Source: Cellulophaga algicola DSM 14237 (GTDB lineage: Bacteria > Bacteroidota > Bacteroidia > Flavobacteriales > Flavobacteriaceae). Taken from it: a stretch of DNA of 64,000 bases. The number at the start of each line of letters is the position of its first letter. The first letter of the stretch is position 1. Both the position numbers and the translations under genes were made by a program. Of the stretch, positions 27,951-37,344 are shown piece after piece. The stretch is taken from assembly GCF_000186265.1 (NCBI RefSeq), contig NC_014934.1, positions 4,402,001 to 4,466,000 on the forward strand, given 5' to 3'. A model generated the notes under the pieces. It worked only from the letters and a program-made list of their open reading frames with translations, was not told the origin of the DNA and ran no database searches.

Positions 27951-28745
27951 TTACTTTTCAAGAGGTATAAACGCACCATTTTCGTACCTGAGTTTTAGAA
28001 TTTTGCCTGTAGCCTTCATGAAGCCCGACGGGGAATCTAAGTCTCCATCAATATAGCTCTCTTCTAACTCATGATATGCTATTTCTTTCGTTTCTGAGTT
28101 GTATTGCGGTATCAACTCATCATGTCCTCTACTTATCTCGTATATGAATTTATCATCGCCATTAAAGCAACTATCGCAGTCTTTTAAAACTCCATCTCTA
28201 AAGCTTAATAATCTGAATACGTAAAATTCTTTACCGCTACCGTGTGTACCGTAAGCTTTTGCTAGGTATTTGTCCTTGTCGATGAGCTGTATTTGATAAT
28301 GGTAAACTTCTGTATGATCTGTACTATACTGATCATCGGTTTTAGTTGTTAAGAATCCAACAGCCAATTCATTATTTACTTTGTATTGATACATGGAGTT
28401 ATAGACATGCCAGGTACCCCCATTAAATTCGTCCCATGAAATTATCTTTAGTTTATCATCTTCTGATGCTATGATCCTCATGTATTCTGATAACGAATCG
28501 TATTTAACATTCAAAAAAGATTCTTTTCGTAGTGTTTCAGCCAATGTGTTTTGAAACCGTATTAAAATAGTATCTCTAGCTTCCCCATAGTTACCTCCAT
28601 AGTCATGTCTGTTATCACTAAACTTTTTATAAATGGAAGTCAGATAATTATCTATAGCACCAGCATCAATAGATTGTTGAGCATGTAGGGTAGTACAATA
28701 TCCTATTAAAATAATAAAGCTGAATATAAAAGTTAATTTTTTCAT
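27951..28745 (-). CDS. Hypothetical secreted protein
   Basis: I do not recognise this 264-residue protein. It has a clear signal peptide (MKKLTFIFSFIILIGYCTTL, ending HAQ) and then a soluble domain with many Tyr, Asp and Lys residues, including YGGNYGEARDT, GTHGSGKEFYVFRL and a CDSCF pair of cysteines (about residues 187-190). The C-terminal part looks like a beta-sheet domain. It is probably periplasmic. It is convergent with the fadH-like gene (38 bp between stops) and has no partner upstream. Confidence 0.6.
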   Translation of the reverse strand: MKKLTFIFSFIILIGYCTTLHAQQSIDAGAIDNYLTSIYKKFSDNRHDYGGNYGEARDTILIRFQNTLAETLRKESFLNVKYDSLSEYMRIIASEDDKLKIISWDEFNGGTWHVYNSMYQYKVNNELAVGFLTTKTDDQYSTDHTEVYHYQIQLIDKDKYLAKAYGTHGSGKEFYVFRLLSFRDGVLKDCDSCFNGDDKFIYEISRGHDELIPQYNSETKEIAYHELEESYIDGDLDSPSGFMKATGKILKLRYENGAFIPLEK

Positions 28746-29252
28746 TACTAAAATGCGCTAAATGTTCAGCTATAGTACAAAAAAATTGGGGGAACACTCT
28801 TTTTATATGAAGAATTCCATATAAAAACGCTGGTTTACTACCCTTCCCATTTCCGCCTACTTCATCTAATTCTAGTATAGCTCCATAACTACACATTCAA
28901 TTCTTCTTCGTTGGAATTTGATCGTATTAAAATAGCTTTGGTGAACATTAAACTACTAATAATAACAATAGGTCTACGTAGACAATTAAAAATGAGCATC
29001 AACTTGTGTGCTAATCATCACGGGTACAGCAATTAGTGGTGGCACATTGGCAGTATTTTTTATTGTATTGATGCAATACGATGAGGCTTATTGTAGGTAA
29101 ATAGATAAAACTTTCCGGGATAGAGAACCATGCAAATATTTACAAAATATAAGAAGTATCTAACATAGCGTCTTGTTATTTTAAGGTAATAGGCAGCACC
29201 TTAAAAGGAGATAATTTGGCTATCGTTTAAGCAGCACTCTATAGTTATAAAA
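28746..29252. other. Intergenic, no confident feature
   Basis: This 507-bp AT-rich gap separates two minus-strand genes. A short hydrophobic open stretch (LIITGTAISGGTLAVFFIVL, about 29010-29100 plus) has no start codon and follows a stop, so I do not call it a gene. No repeat or terminator is evident. Confidence 0.35.
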
Positions 29253-30812
29253 CTAATTAAGCGTAGGATAAAGTGATAAGCGTTCAGTTCTATGAAAAGT
29301 AATGTGGCCTGCAAATGGAGTTGGTGCACTAATCGTAGCTTCAAAAATTATGTTATTTGTCTCCATATCTATTTCTATACTTTTTCCAAAAGGCTGAGCG
29401 CCAGAAGTAATACCTCCAGGAGAAAACAACATATGGTTATATGCTTCTAAATAGTCTACATCAGATACCACTCTAGAATAGGTTTCTTCTCCCCGTTCTT
29501 TACCATATTGCCATAATTGTTGAATGGTGCTATTCGTTTCGTCTATTTTATACTGTACTGCCCTGCTGTAAGGACCCAGACCCGTATAATTTCTATTATC
29601 GCCATTATCAAAAAGTATAACAGACCCATCTGCCAATACCTTAGTGGCATGTTGGTACCAATTCCATTCAAAATCAGCATGATTTTCCGTACCATCTAGA
29701 ATAGCTTCATTGGTAATTGCTGTACCGGAAGCATCTAAAGGTTGTAATAAATAAGAGCTAAGGTCTTTTGAATTACCTGAAGTTTTCCAATCTGCATGTG
29801 GTGCCATTATCCAAACCACTTCATTTGCTGCAGTAAGTTTTACCACACCTTGTGTTCGTCCTGAAATAACTAAAGTATCATCACTAGCATCATAACTAAC
29901 ACCGTTTACATGAATCCAATCCTCGGGATCGGTAGTCAATGTAGTTCGGGTATTATCTAAAGATTCATTTAGATTCCAAATAGTTATAATTTCATTAGAC
30001 GACCTGTCTATTTCTATAATATAATCTTCTATCGTACTCGCATTATGTTTGTCTACCAAAACAATAAAATTTCCATTAGGTTTTTCCAGTACTTCATGAT
30101 GAAAACTAAAACCAGGCATATCCCAAGTATTTATAATGTTTCCCAAAAGATCTACTTCATAAATTGCATCTGGTTCATTATTTGCAAAATAAAAATTACC
30201 ATTTGCCAAACGCCCTGGGCCGTTATCATAGTGTAAATTACTTAAAATAGGATGTTCCTTATAATTTAAATACCACCTAATAGCTCCATAGGAGTCAAAA
30301 ATAAAGGGGCTAAAAGGGTGTATATCAGTATCGTATCCATAATAGCTCACCAAGGTCATTCCTTCTGCCATTTGGCTTCTATCAGCCGTTTTTATTGTAA
30401 TTTCTGGCATAGCAGAAATAAGGGAAGCTGTTTGTATTTTAAGTGTTTGAGCGCATAAGGAAACCTTATTGGTGTCATAAAAAGTGAATTCTACTTCATT
30501 TTCATAATCTGGATAAAGTCCATGAACCGGTATCTCTATATTATTTCCAATTTCAGAAAAACTTTGAATAACATCAGAGTCAGCACCATTTTTTCCTATA
30601 ACACGCATAGTTACAGAAATAGGTTCATTGGTCTTAAAAATAACGAGTGCAGATAAAGGTGCGTACCCTGAAGGGTTTAGGAGCGTTTGTACTTCAATGG
30701 TTAATTCATCCGAACAACTAAAAATTTCATTTTCAGTAGAATCAGTAGCTACATTGGAAACAGTATCGGAAACCGAATCATCATTATTACAGGATACTAT
30801 AAACAACCCCAA
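29253..30812 (-). CDS. Aryl-sulfate sulfotransferase-like lipoprotein, 5' end split by an IS element
   Basis: About 519 residues are readable. The family features of the ASST propeller are clear: NGNFYFANNEPDAIYEVDLL, the histidine in FSFHHEVLEKPNGN, WIHVNGVSYD, and QHATKVLADGSVILFDNGD. Bacterial ASSTs move a sulfate group between phenolic compounds in the periplasm. A lipobox FIVSCNN is present at the N-terminus. No ATG lies in frame before it. An IS1595-type element ends 26 bp upstream at 30839. If the element and one copy of its target duplication are removed, the frame continues to a TTG at 31810-31812, giving a normal signal peptide (MDIRKIKLLVLLGLFIVSC). The insertion therefore removed the first codons. 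Expression may be lost, or may start at TTG or CTG near the junction. Confidence 0.75.
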   Translation of the reverse strand: MGLFIVSCNNDDSVSDTVSNVATDSTENEIFSCSDELTIEVQTLLNPSGYAPLSALVIFKTNEPISVTMRVIGKNGADSDVIQSFSEIGNNIEIPVHGLYPDYENEVEFTFYDTNKVSLCAQTLKIQTASLISAMPEITIKTADRSQMAEGMTLVSYYGYDTDIHPFSPFIFDSYGAIRWYLNYKEHPILSNLHYDNGPGRLANGNFYFANNEPDAIYEVDLLGNIINTWDMPGFSFHHEVLEKPNGNFIVLVDKHNASTIEDYIIEIDRSSNEIITIWNLNESLDNTRTTLTTDPEDWIHVNGVSYDASDDTLVISGRTQGVVKLTAANEVVWIMAPHADWKTSGNSKDLSSYLLQPLDASGTAITNEAILDGTENHADFEWNWYQHATKVLADGSVILFDNGDNRNYTGLGPYSRAVQYKIDETNSTIQQLWQYGKERGEETYSRVVSDVDYLEAYNHMLFSPGGITSGAQPFGKSIEIDMETNNIIFEATISAPTPFAGHITFHRTERLSLYPTLN

Positions 30813-30838
30813 TAAAACAAGTAGTTTAATTTTTCTTA

Positions 30839-31797
30839 TAGAGGTCAGTAGTTAATTACTTATTAATTCAGCTTGATTGATTTTATCATTATTGACCATT
30901 TTAACAATAAGATTATTGAATATTGTAGCTTTACTTTGAGATCTGTTTATTCTAAAACAAAATTCATTGAAATATCTATTTAAATTATTGTCACTAACCC
31001 AAGAATAAGTTGTTCTTATCCAAGATTTAACCTGATGTATCATTGTATGAAGCGCTTTAAAATTTAACCCTCCATTACTTTCTATTTGTGTGATGTCGTA
31101 AGCCTTTGCAATAGGACTATAGCCTCTCCATTTATCTGTAGTAATCTTTGCGTTTCGGCTGATATGGTTGACAAAAATATATTGTAAGGATTGTGCTGAA
31201 AAATCATCTATTTTCATAGCATACATTCTTTTTACCTTTCCATCTTCTGTAAGCTGAACAGCTGTAACCGCCTTCTTTTTCTTAGCATTGTAGCTTCTGC
31301 CAACTTTTGTTTCTTCTCTGCCCCCTAAAACAAATTCATCTACATGAACAACTCCGTCCATAGGATTATTCCCACTCGAAGACATAGCTTCTCTGACCTT
31401 AAGCATAAAAAGTCTAGCTGTTTTTTCTGTTACTCCGTAACGTACTCCCATATAACTTGCAGATAAGCTTTTCGTGCTTGTAGCCATCTCAAAACAAATA
31501 AAAAATGCTTTGCGAACACCAAACTTTACCTTGTGAAATAAAGTATCTGCTGTTGCGGATTCTGTATGTCTACAAATATTACATTGCCTAGAGAAATCAG
31601 CACGTGTTTGACAGGCTATATGATTGCATCTAGAACATTTAAAAGGGGTTTTAGACTTAATATTTGTTAAATATTCTTTGCAATCATTGTCCGTTTTGAA
31701 GCAATCAGAGAACTCTAGAAGATTTTGACCCTTGAAAATATCCATAATTTAATATATTTACTGAGTATCAAGATACGAAGTTAGCTACTGACCTCTA
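30839..31797 (-). mobile_element. IS1595-family insertion sequence, complete, 959 bp
   Basis: The element is bounded by perfect 13-bp terminal inverted repeats, TAGAGGTCAGTAG at 30839-30851 and CTACTGACCTCTA at 31785-31797. An 8-bp target duplication TTTTCTTA flanks it at 30831-30838 and 31798-31805, the length expected for IS1595. It contains one intact transposase gene. Perfect repeats and duplication mean the insertion is recent. It interrupts the 5' end of the sulfotransferase gene, in the same orientation. Confidence 0.92.
30852..31745 (-). CDS. IS1595-family transposase (ISXO2-like)
   Basis: This 297-residue protein has an N-terminal zinc ribbon (CSRC at about 38-41 and CNIC at about 56-59) and an ISXO2-like DDE-type catalytic domain, with HVDEFVLGG (first Asp), TTDKWRGYSP (second Asp) and the closing block LNRYFNEFCFRINRS. 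It is full length with no disruption, so the element may still be active. It fills nearly the whole space between the inverted repeats. The zinc ribbon probably binds the terminal repeats. Confidence 0.93.
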   Translation of the reverse strand: MDIFKGQNLLEFSDCFKTDNDCKEYLTNIKSKTPFKCSRCNHIACQTRADFSRQCNICRHTESATADTLFHKVKFGVRKAFFICFEMATSTKSLSASYMGVRYGVTEKTARLFMLKVREAMSSSGNNPMDGVVHVDEFVLGGREETKVGRSYNAKKKKAVTAVQLTEDGKVKRMYAMKIDDFSAQSLQYIFVNHISRNAKITTDKWRGYSPIAKAYDITQIESNGGLNFKALHTMIHQVKSWIRTTYSWVSDNNLNRYFNEFCFRINRSQSKATIFNNLIVKMVNNDKINQAELISN

Positions 31798-31979
31798 TTT
31801 TCTTATATCCAAGGTATCATTATTTAAATTAAAATGAGTAAAAATGTAAATATACACATTACACTCCCTTCCTATTGTCTACTTGCATAAATAGTATGCT
31901 ATAAGCATCGGCAAAAAAAAGTAGCACCAAATTTTGTTAAGGCATCGGCTTGCTCAAAAAACGTATAGGGAGGATCTAT

Positions 31980-32476
31980 TTAAAATGGCCAAAAGAAACA
32001 ATTATCGGGAATTAAACTTTCTATTTTTTGTTCATTTTCCTCAGAGATATAATTTTTTCCAATATGCAGTTTATGTAATTTTTTACAATCCTGCATAGTT
32101 GTTGGCAAATCTTTTAATCTATTTTTCTCTAGAAATAAATAATAAAGATTTTTCATGTTCCCTATAGATTCAGGAATCGCTTCAATTTCATTATCTGTAG
32201 CAAAGAGAAGTTCTAAATTAGATAGCTTACCTATATTCTTTGGTAAATGGGTAAGTTTATTATGTTGAATGGATAGTGTTGTTAAGGATGTTAGGTCACA
32301 AAAAGAGTCTGGCAGCTCTTTTATGTTGTTGTTACTCAGCCATATGGTTTCAAGCTTATCCAGCTTTCCTATATCTTCTGGTAAACCTTCTAATTGGTTT
32401 AGTTCTATTTCTAATGTTTCTAAGTGCTTTAGTGAACCTATCCAGTTTGGGAGCTCTGAAATAGAGTTCTTTGATA
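31980..32476 (-). pseudogene. Leucine-rich-repeat gene remnant, 5' truncated
   Basis: The minus strand reads about 165 codons of clear LRR units of about 23 residues (LETLEIELNQLEGLPEDIGK, LETIWLSNNNIKELPDSF, LTTLSIQHNKLTHLPKNIGK, LELLFATDNEIEAIPESIGN), then a non-LRR tail ending in WPF and a TAA at 31980-31982. There is no start codon; the frame runs back into a copy of repeat family D (32476-32545), where homology to LRR stops. It is therefore the 3' part of a lost LRR gene, similar in kind to the LRR protein at 45502-47277. The truncation point at the repeat suggests recombination there. Confidence 0.75.
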
Positions 32477-32545
32477 AAGTTGAAACTAAGTCGCTATTAA
32501 GTGAAACACCCCTAGTGCTTGTAGATTAGATTAAAATTTAGATAA
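32476..32545. repeat. Short repeat, family D, copy 2
   Basis: AAAGTTGAAACTAAGTCG then CTATTAAGTGAAACACCCCT, AGTGCTTGTAG, ATTAGATTAAAATTT. Compared with copy 3 it lacks the segment between two CGCTAT direct repeats, as expected from slippage. It forms the broken edge of the LRR remnant. Confidence 0.65.
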
Positions 32546-32638
32546 AAATTATTTTTTTTAAATGGATTTTAAGACAGTATTAATAGAGTTTTAATATTAA
32601 ACCCGTACCCTGTCGCCTAACATTTAAAACGATTAAAT

Positions 32639-32827
32639 ATGAGTACAACATTTTTGAATATCAAGGCAAAAGGAATAACCAAGACTGTAGCTGAATTCTC
32701 CAAAGAAGATGGTCAGAGCAACAAAGAGTTCCGTGAATTTATCAAAGAACAAGTGATAGAGCACAGAAAAGAGGGAATGGACGTATTCAAATCCCCAAGA
32801 CCAGGAGATGATAGAAAGAACGAATAA
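32639..32827 (+). CDS. Small charged hypothetical protein (62 aa)
   Basis: I do not recognise this protein. It is hydrophilic, mostly helical (SKEDGQSNKEFREFIKEQVI, then EHRKEGMD) and ends PRPGDDRKNE; there is no signal or membrane segment. The ATG is preceded by TTAAATAT. A further 35-codon ORF starts 8 bp later (32835-32942, MKKGVNYNKLRGYLGITRW) and could be a second small gene. Size and spacing suggest a real short gene, but there is no family support. Confidence 0.45.
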   Translation: MSTTFLNIKAKGITKTVAEFSKEDGQSNKEFREFIKEQVIEHRKEGMDVFKSPRPGDDRKNE

Positions 32828-33184
32828 CTCCAAAATGAAAAAAGGAGTGAATTACAATAAGCTAAGAGGCTATTTAGGTATTACTAGATGGCCTCTTAGT
32901 AATTCAACTGCTAAATCTGATAAGCAGGTGTTAATAGAATAATCTGTGCGCGACCTTTACATTCCTATTAATTTATTTTTATAACAAGCTGTGATAATAA
33001 GAATTCCATGTTCTAGCATTTTTTTTATCTGTCCATTTCATTTTTAGGACGACGTTCACCTAAGGCATAATTAAATAAAAACTCCTTAAATTTCTATGCT
33101 TTTAATTGCATAAACTTGAACATAAATACTAACTAATATGTGTTAAGGGAAAATTAGTTCCAAATCTACTTTAATTCTATTCTT
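32828..33184. other. Gap with a possible 35-codon ORF only
   Basis: The only candidate is the small ORF at 32835-32942 (ATG, stop TAA; basic, no family). The rest is AT-rich without repeats until the duplicated block begins near 33185. Confidence 0.3.
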
Positions 33185-33354
33185 CACACATTCCCACTCC
33201 GCTCCTATCGTCGCTTCAGGCAAAGCGTATTTATTCATAGCTCTTTTATTGTTTTTTAATGGTATTCATAAACCTCGAAAACTCGGTTTCATTACATTTT
33301 TAGAAAATTTTTAGAAAAAAAATCAAACAAGATTTGAGGTAAGAAAGCCAACGC

Positions 33355-33480
33355 TCGCCCCCGCTCCTGCTTTAAAAGGTTTACCAGATCTTTTTCATTT
33401 GGCCGAACCAAAGCAAAGTTAGAAATCCCTTCTTAGCTAAATTACTTCGGCGGGCAGACGCGAAATAGTATAGTACTCTT
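33355..33480 (+). repeat. Dispersed degenerate repeat, family A, copy 3
   Basis: GCTCCTGCTTTAAAAGG, GGCCGAACCAAAGCAAAGTT, and CTTCGGCGGGCAGACGCGAA then ATAGTATAGTAC match copies at 19780 and 22080. It is non-coding. Confidence 0.6.
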
Positions 33481-33542
33481 TTGGTTTTGCCAGTAGCTGA
33501 AGTACGAATCAAGAAAGCTGGCACATTGGCATTAATTTGCAT

Positions 33543-33622
33543 AAAGTTGAAACCAAGTCGCTATAAACCGCTATTAGGTGAAACACCCCTTGTGCTTATA
33601 GCTTTTAATAAAACTTAGAAAA
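33543..33622. repeat. Short repeat, family D, copy 3
   Basis: AAAGTTGAAACCAAGTCG, CTATAAACCGCTATTAGG, TGAAACACCCCTTGTGCTTA. It corresponds in position to copy 1 at 22276-22356 and in sequence to copy 2 at 32476-32545. Confidence 0.65.
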
Positions 33623-33774
33623 GGGTCATCAAAAATTATAACCGGTGCTTGGCCCATGTTTTTATATGAACTTTAATGAGTCGAATTGCCTATCCGCCAT
33701 TTTCGGAAAATAAAATAGCCGCTAATAAACACGCAATTGCTTTTATTGTTTAATATCTTAAATTCTAAACCAAA

Positions 33775-33804
33775 AAAGTTCAGCATCTTGCGACACTGAA
33801 CTTT
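33775..33804 (-). terminator. Terminator of FAS1 gene, copy 2
   Basis: A perfect 9-bp stem AAAGTTCAG (33775-33783) with CTGAACTTT (33796-33804), 12-nt loop, then a T-run on the minus strand. The same hairpin follows the first FAS1 copy with one changed base pair. Confidence 0.75.
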
Positions 33805-33828
33805 ATAAATTAAACAGATTACCTATTC

Positions 33829-34467
33829 TTATTTCATTATTAGAACATCACTTACCACATGGATTATTCCGTTTGAAGCTTTAATATTTCCTGCCAGAAT
33901 ATTAACTTTATTATTATTCTCATCTTTAATAATTATCTGGTCTTTTTTCATACTAGCTGTTAATTCCTTCCCACTCATCGTTTTAAAAGTATAGTTCCCT
34001 TTAGCTCCTGCAATCGCTTTTACTAACTTATCGGTGGTAATTTCGCCAGAAACTACGTGGTATTGTAAGATACTAGTCAATAAAGCTTTATTCTCCTCTT
34101 TTGCTAACTCTGCTATAGAAAGCTTACTTGGTAGTTTCTGAAAAGCGTTGTTATTAGGAGCAAAAACGGTATAACTGCCTTTGGTAGACATCATTTCTAC
34201 TAAATTTGCGGCCTTCAATGCACTTACTAATGTAGATAAATCTTCATTATTACTCACTAGTGCTGCAATACTCGTAGCTCTAATTTCTTTCGAACGTGCT
34301 TCTTCTTTTATTTTTTTGGCTTCTGCCTCTTGTTCTGCTTTTAATGTTGCAGCTTGCTCTTCTACCTTAGCTTTTTCTGCTTCTATTTTCTTTTCATCTT
34401 TGCATGCAGTAAAACTTAATACAGTAACCATAGCTCCTAACAAGAATACTCTCTTTTTTAAAATCAT
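33829..34467 (-). CDS. FAS1 (fasciclin) domain lipoprotein, copy 2
   Basis: This 212-residue paralogue is almost identical to the protein at 22559-23197. It has the same lipobox with C22, the same Glu/Lys/Ala stalk and the same FAS1 blocks (YTVFAPNNNAFQKLP, NGIIHVVSDVLIMK). The differences are scattered single residues, for example V14T in the signal peptide, A71V, S165T and a short change near residues 179-195. It remains intact although the neighbouring MORN gene has decayed, which suggests the two genes are under different selection. The -7 box homologous to that of copy 1 reads TATATTTA here, so expression may be weaker. Confidence 0.9.
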   Translation of the reverse strand: MILKKRVFLLGAMVTVLSFTACKDEKKIEAEKAKVEEQAATLKAEQEAEAKKIKEEARSKEIRATSIAALVSNNEDLSTLVSALKAANLVEMMSTKGSYTVFAPNNNAFQKLPSKLSIAELAKEENKALLTSILQYHVVSGEITTDKLVKAIAGAKGNYTFKTMSGKELTASMKKDQIIIKDENNNKVNILAGNIKASNGIIHVVSDVLIMK

Positions 34468-34961
34468 AAGTCTAGTGTTATTTATTTATACTTTTAGCAA
34501 ATAGTTTTTACACATAATTTCATATACTTGAAAACATTTCTTGCTATGAAGTAAATATATAGGCACTTTATGCACATCTTTAGCTCAAATGCAAATTATA
34601 CTACCCTTATAAAACATAAAAAAAGGCAAAATTAATCTGATGCTAGCCCCACCTTTATCAAAAAATTAAAGTGGGCAGGTACCGATTGCTATCCTTCATT
34701 TTGTAGTATTGGTTTAGTCTACACACTACCCCTAAGTTAAAACCAATCTTTTTGCTCTTCTTTAAAATTGCGTATTAACTATTACACGGATTAAACAGTT
34801 CCTAACGTTTCTCGTGGACTTCCTTTTTATGATAAAACTGAATATTATGTTTAGTCATACACATCATCTGCTTATCAGATAGAAAATATAATCAAAAACA
34901 TTTAGCTTTGTTCATAATGAAATACATTACTTACCCTACAATAAATATTAAATCTCCTTTA
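34468..34961. other. Divergent intergenic region of copy-2 FAS1 and MORN genes
   Basis: This AT-rich gap is longer and more diverged than its counterpart at 23198-23534, with extra DNA between about 34620 and 34900. I see no ORF, hairpin or promoter match of good quality. Confidence 0.4.
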
Positions 34962-36952
34962 ATGCTTTTTAAAACTACAGCTCTTCTTTTTATATTCTTA
35001 TGTTTCTCTACGAAGCTTCAGGCTCAAAAATAAACTAGAGAAATAACGCAACACCCTAGCTTAGGAGAAGTAACATTAGTAACAGTATATGAATATTATA
35101 CCAACACTATTAACTACAAATATTTAAAAAAAAACACCACCCTTGAAGACCCTATATATGGAAACATGAACGTTATTGGTGAGTACAATAAAGAGGGTGA
35201 ATTAACCTGGGAGACCCGAATAAAGGAAGAATATAACGATCCAACTTTTGGATTAGTGCGTATTGAGCAGGAATATGATGAGGGCGAGCTAGATACTGAT
35301 TATAAAATTAAGAAAAATTTCAAGGATCCAGATTTAGGGATTATAAATATAGTCATGAGCTTTTATGAGAGAGAATTAGAAGAAACTTTTAAATATAAAA
35401 AACAGACTAAAGAGGTTATAACTTTAGGGACGGTTAAAACTACAGTGGTCTATGATGAGGAAGATACCGAAGATCGGGAGACCATTACTTATGGTACCAC
35501 TACCATTGATAAAAACTTTTATAAAAACAAACTTACCAATGAAGTAAAAACATATGCTGATGAACACAACAATTATATACGCCAAGAAAAGGAATATTAT
35601 AATGGTAAAATTCTAACCAAAGACTTACGTTATCAAAATGGTAAAAAAGAGGGCTTGCAAACGTATTTCTATACGGATGGAGTCCCCAATACAGAACAAA
35701 ACTATAAAGAGGGAAAAGAACTTGGACTTCAAAAATCTTATTACAGCGACGGACAATTAAAAGAAAAAAAAACTATTGATGCACAAGGTAATAAAGATGG
35801 TGAATACGTACTGTATAAGCGTGATGGTAGCTTAACCACAAAGGGAAATTATACTAATAGTAAAAAAACTGGTACTTGGGAAGAATATGGTGGTCATAAC
35901 CCTAACTTACTTAAAAAATGTACATATACTGGAGATAGTGCTACTTGTGAGGAAATGGACTATTATGATCATGGTGCTTATTTTACTATAAAATCTGCAA
36001 CCACATTAACTCAAGACCAAAGTGGTTATTATAAAAATGGGCCTTATACCTCCTATTATAATTACAAAAAGAACCTAATCAAAAAAAAAGGTGCTTATAA
36101 GAATGGAGCTAAGTTTGGTGCTTGGGTGACACGAGATGAAATGGGAAATATGGTTTGCAGCCTTACCTATCTAGCTAACAATAAGATTTTAAACCAAGAA
36201 TTTGCTTTGTATTATGATGACGATGGAACACTATCAAGAAAAGGGAGTAACGTGCCCGACTATTCTTGTGGTGGAGAAACCAACTTCTCTGGAGAAGGAT
36301 ACCTAAATGACTATGATCATGGTACAATATCTTCTGAAAAAAAATATTTTGATGGCACACTAGTCGCTGAAAAATGTACAAGTATGGTGTTTTAACTTTT
36401 GAAAGGGAGTTTAAAAATAAAAAGAAAATTGGACTTATTGCTTATGACGATAAAAAGCGGGTTAAGTATGCTTTAAAAATGAAAAATGATACAACCTACG
36501 TAGAACAATTTCAATACAACGAAAAAGAATTAAAAATTGAGGATAAAGGTTTTGTAGTTAATAAACAGAAAAAACCATACACCTTAGAAAGAACCGTAAC
36601 CTATGCGAGTGGAGCACTATTTGCTCAAGGAATGGTAGTGGTAGATACCTCGCAAACTTCTAAAAGAGTAGCTGAATTGTCTGATTTGATATTTTTAAAT
36701 ACTGGTGTGTGGAAATCATATTATAAAGATGGTACGCTTGAATCATTAGGTGAATATAAAAATGATCAACCTATTGGCATATGGAAATCATACTATGAAA
36801 ATGGAGCTTTAAAAGTAAAAGGAACCTATAAATTTATAGATAAGCCAGATTTATTTGGAAGATACACGAGTATTAAAATTGGGGTATGGAGTACTTATCA
36901 TAAAGATGGAAGCATTGATACAGAAAAAGATTTCAAAGACGGCTTAAAGTAA
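34962..36952 (+). pseudogene. MORN-repeat / YwqK-like gene, copy 2, broken
   Basis: This is the homologue of 23535-25526 with two disabling lesions. At 35031-35033 a TAA replaces the GAA codon that follows the signal peptide (QAQK-stop against HAQKE in copy 1). At about 36370-36374 a run of five A replaces six A, shifting the frame so that the end is read from a different phase (36374-36952). The remaining long segment (35166-36395) keeps an open frame and an internal ATG, but would lack the signal peptide. The decay looks recent because the remainder is still very similar to copy 1. Confidence 0.88.
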
Positions 36953-37344
36953 GTTCTACTACTTATAAAGTTATAGAATCAATGAGATTTTCAATAGTTG
37001 TAAACCGTAATTAAACATAAAACTGATGCCTCTATTTTGTGATAAATTCTAGTAATTTTAAAACACATAGTATTGCAAATTTGTTCCCAAGTAAAAGATA
37101 AGAAACTTAGTTTTTCAATATAAAAGAAGTAAGTTATAGGTTATTTCTTCTATTCTTAACAAAAATTCGCGTAATATTATTTATAGCTATAATTTAGAAC
37201 AACTTTTAGCGTTGAATTAAATAAAATTAAGATTTTAAACTCAATTTTAGTAGCATTATATTTTTTTTTGATTAAAAATATTGCCTCTTAAAATAGTTTA
37301 TAACAATAAAAAAGTATAAAATTCCAATCACTAAAAACCAATTG
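36953..37344. other. Intergenic, nothing recognised
   Basis: This 392-bp, very AT-rich gap lies between the MORN pseudogene and the ankyrin gene. There is no ORF or clear hairpin. A T9 run lies near 37261. Confidence 0.4.

Larger units (their letters stand above)
33185..36952. repeat. Segmental duplication, copy 2 (FAS1 + MORN block)
   Basis: The direct-orientation partner of 21958-25526, about 11 kb away. Order and orientation are the same: repeat A (33355-33480), repeat D (33543-33622), FAS1 terminator, FAS1 gene on the minus strand, MORN gene on the plus strand. Here the MORN gene is broken. The intergenic parts have drifted more than the coding parts. Confidence 0.8.

Noticed and set aside
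28990-29100. Hydrophobic open stretch as a small membrane gene
   Set aside because: It has no start codon and directly follows an in-frame stop.
32269-32529. Plus-strand ORFs of 62-86 codons
   Set aside because: They are antisense to clear LRR units of the truncated minus-strand gene.
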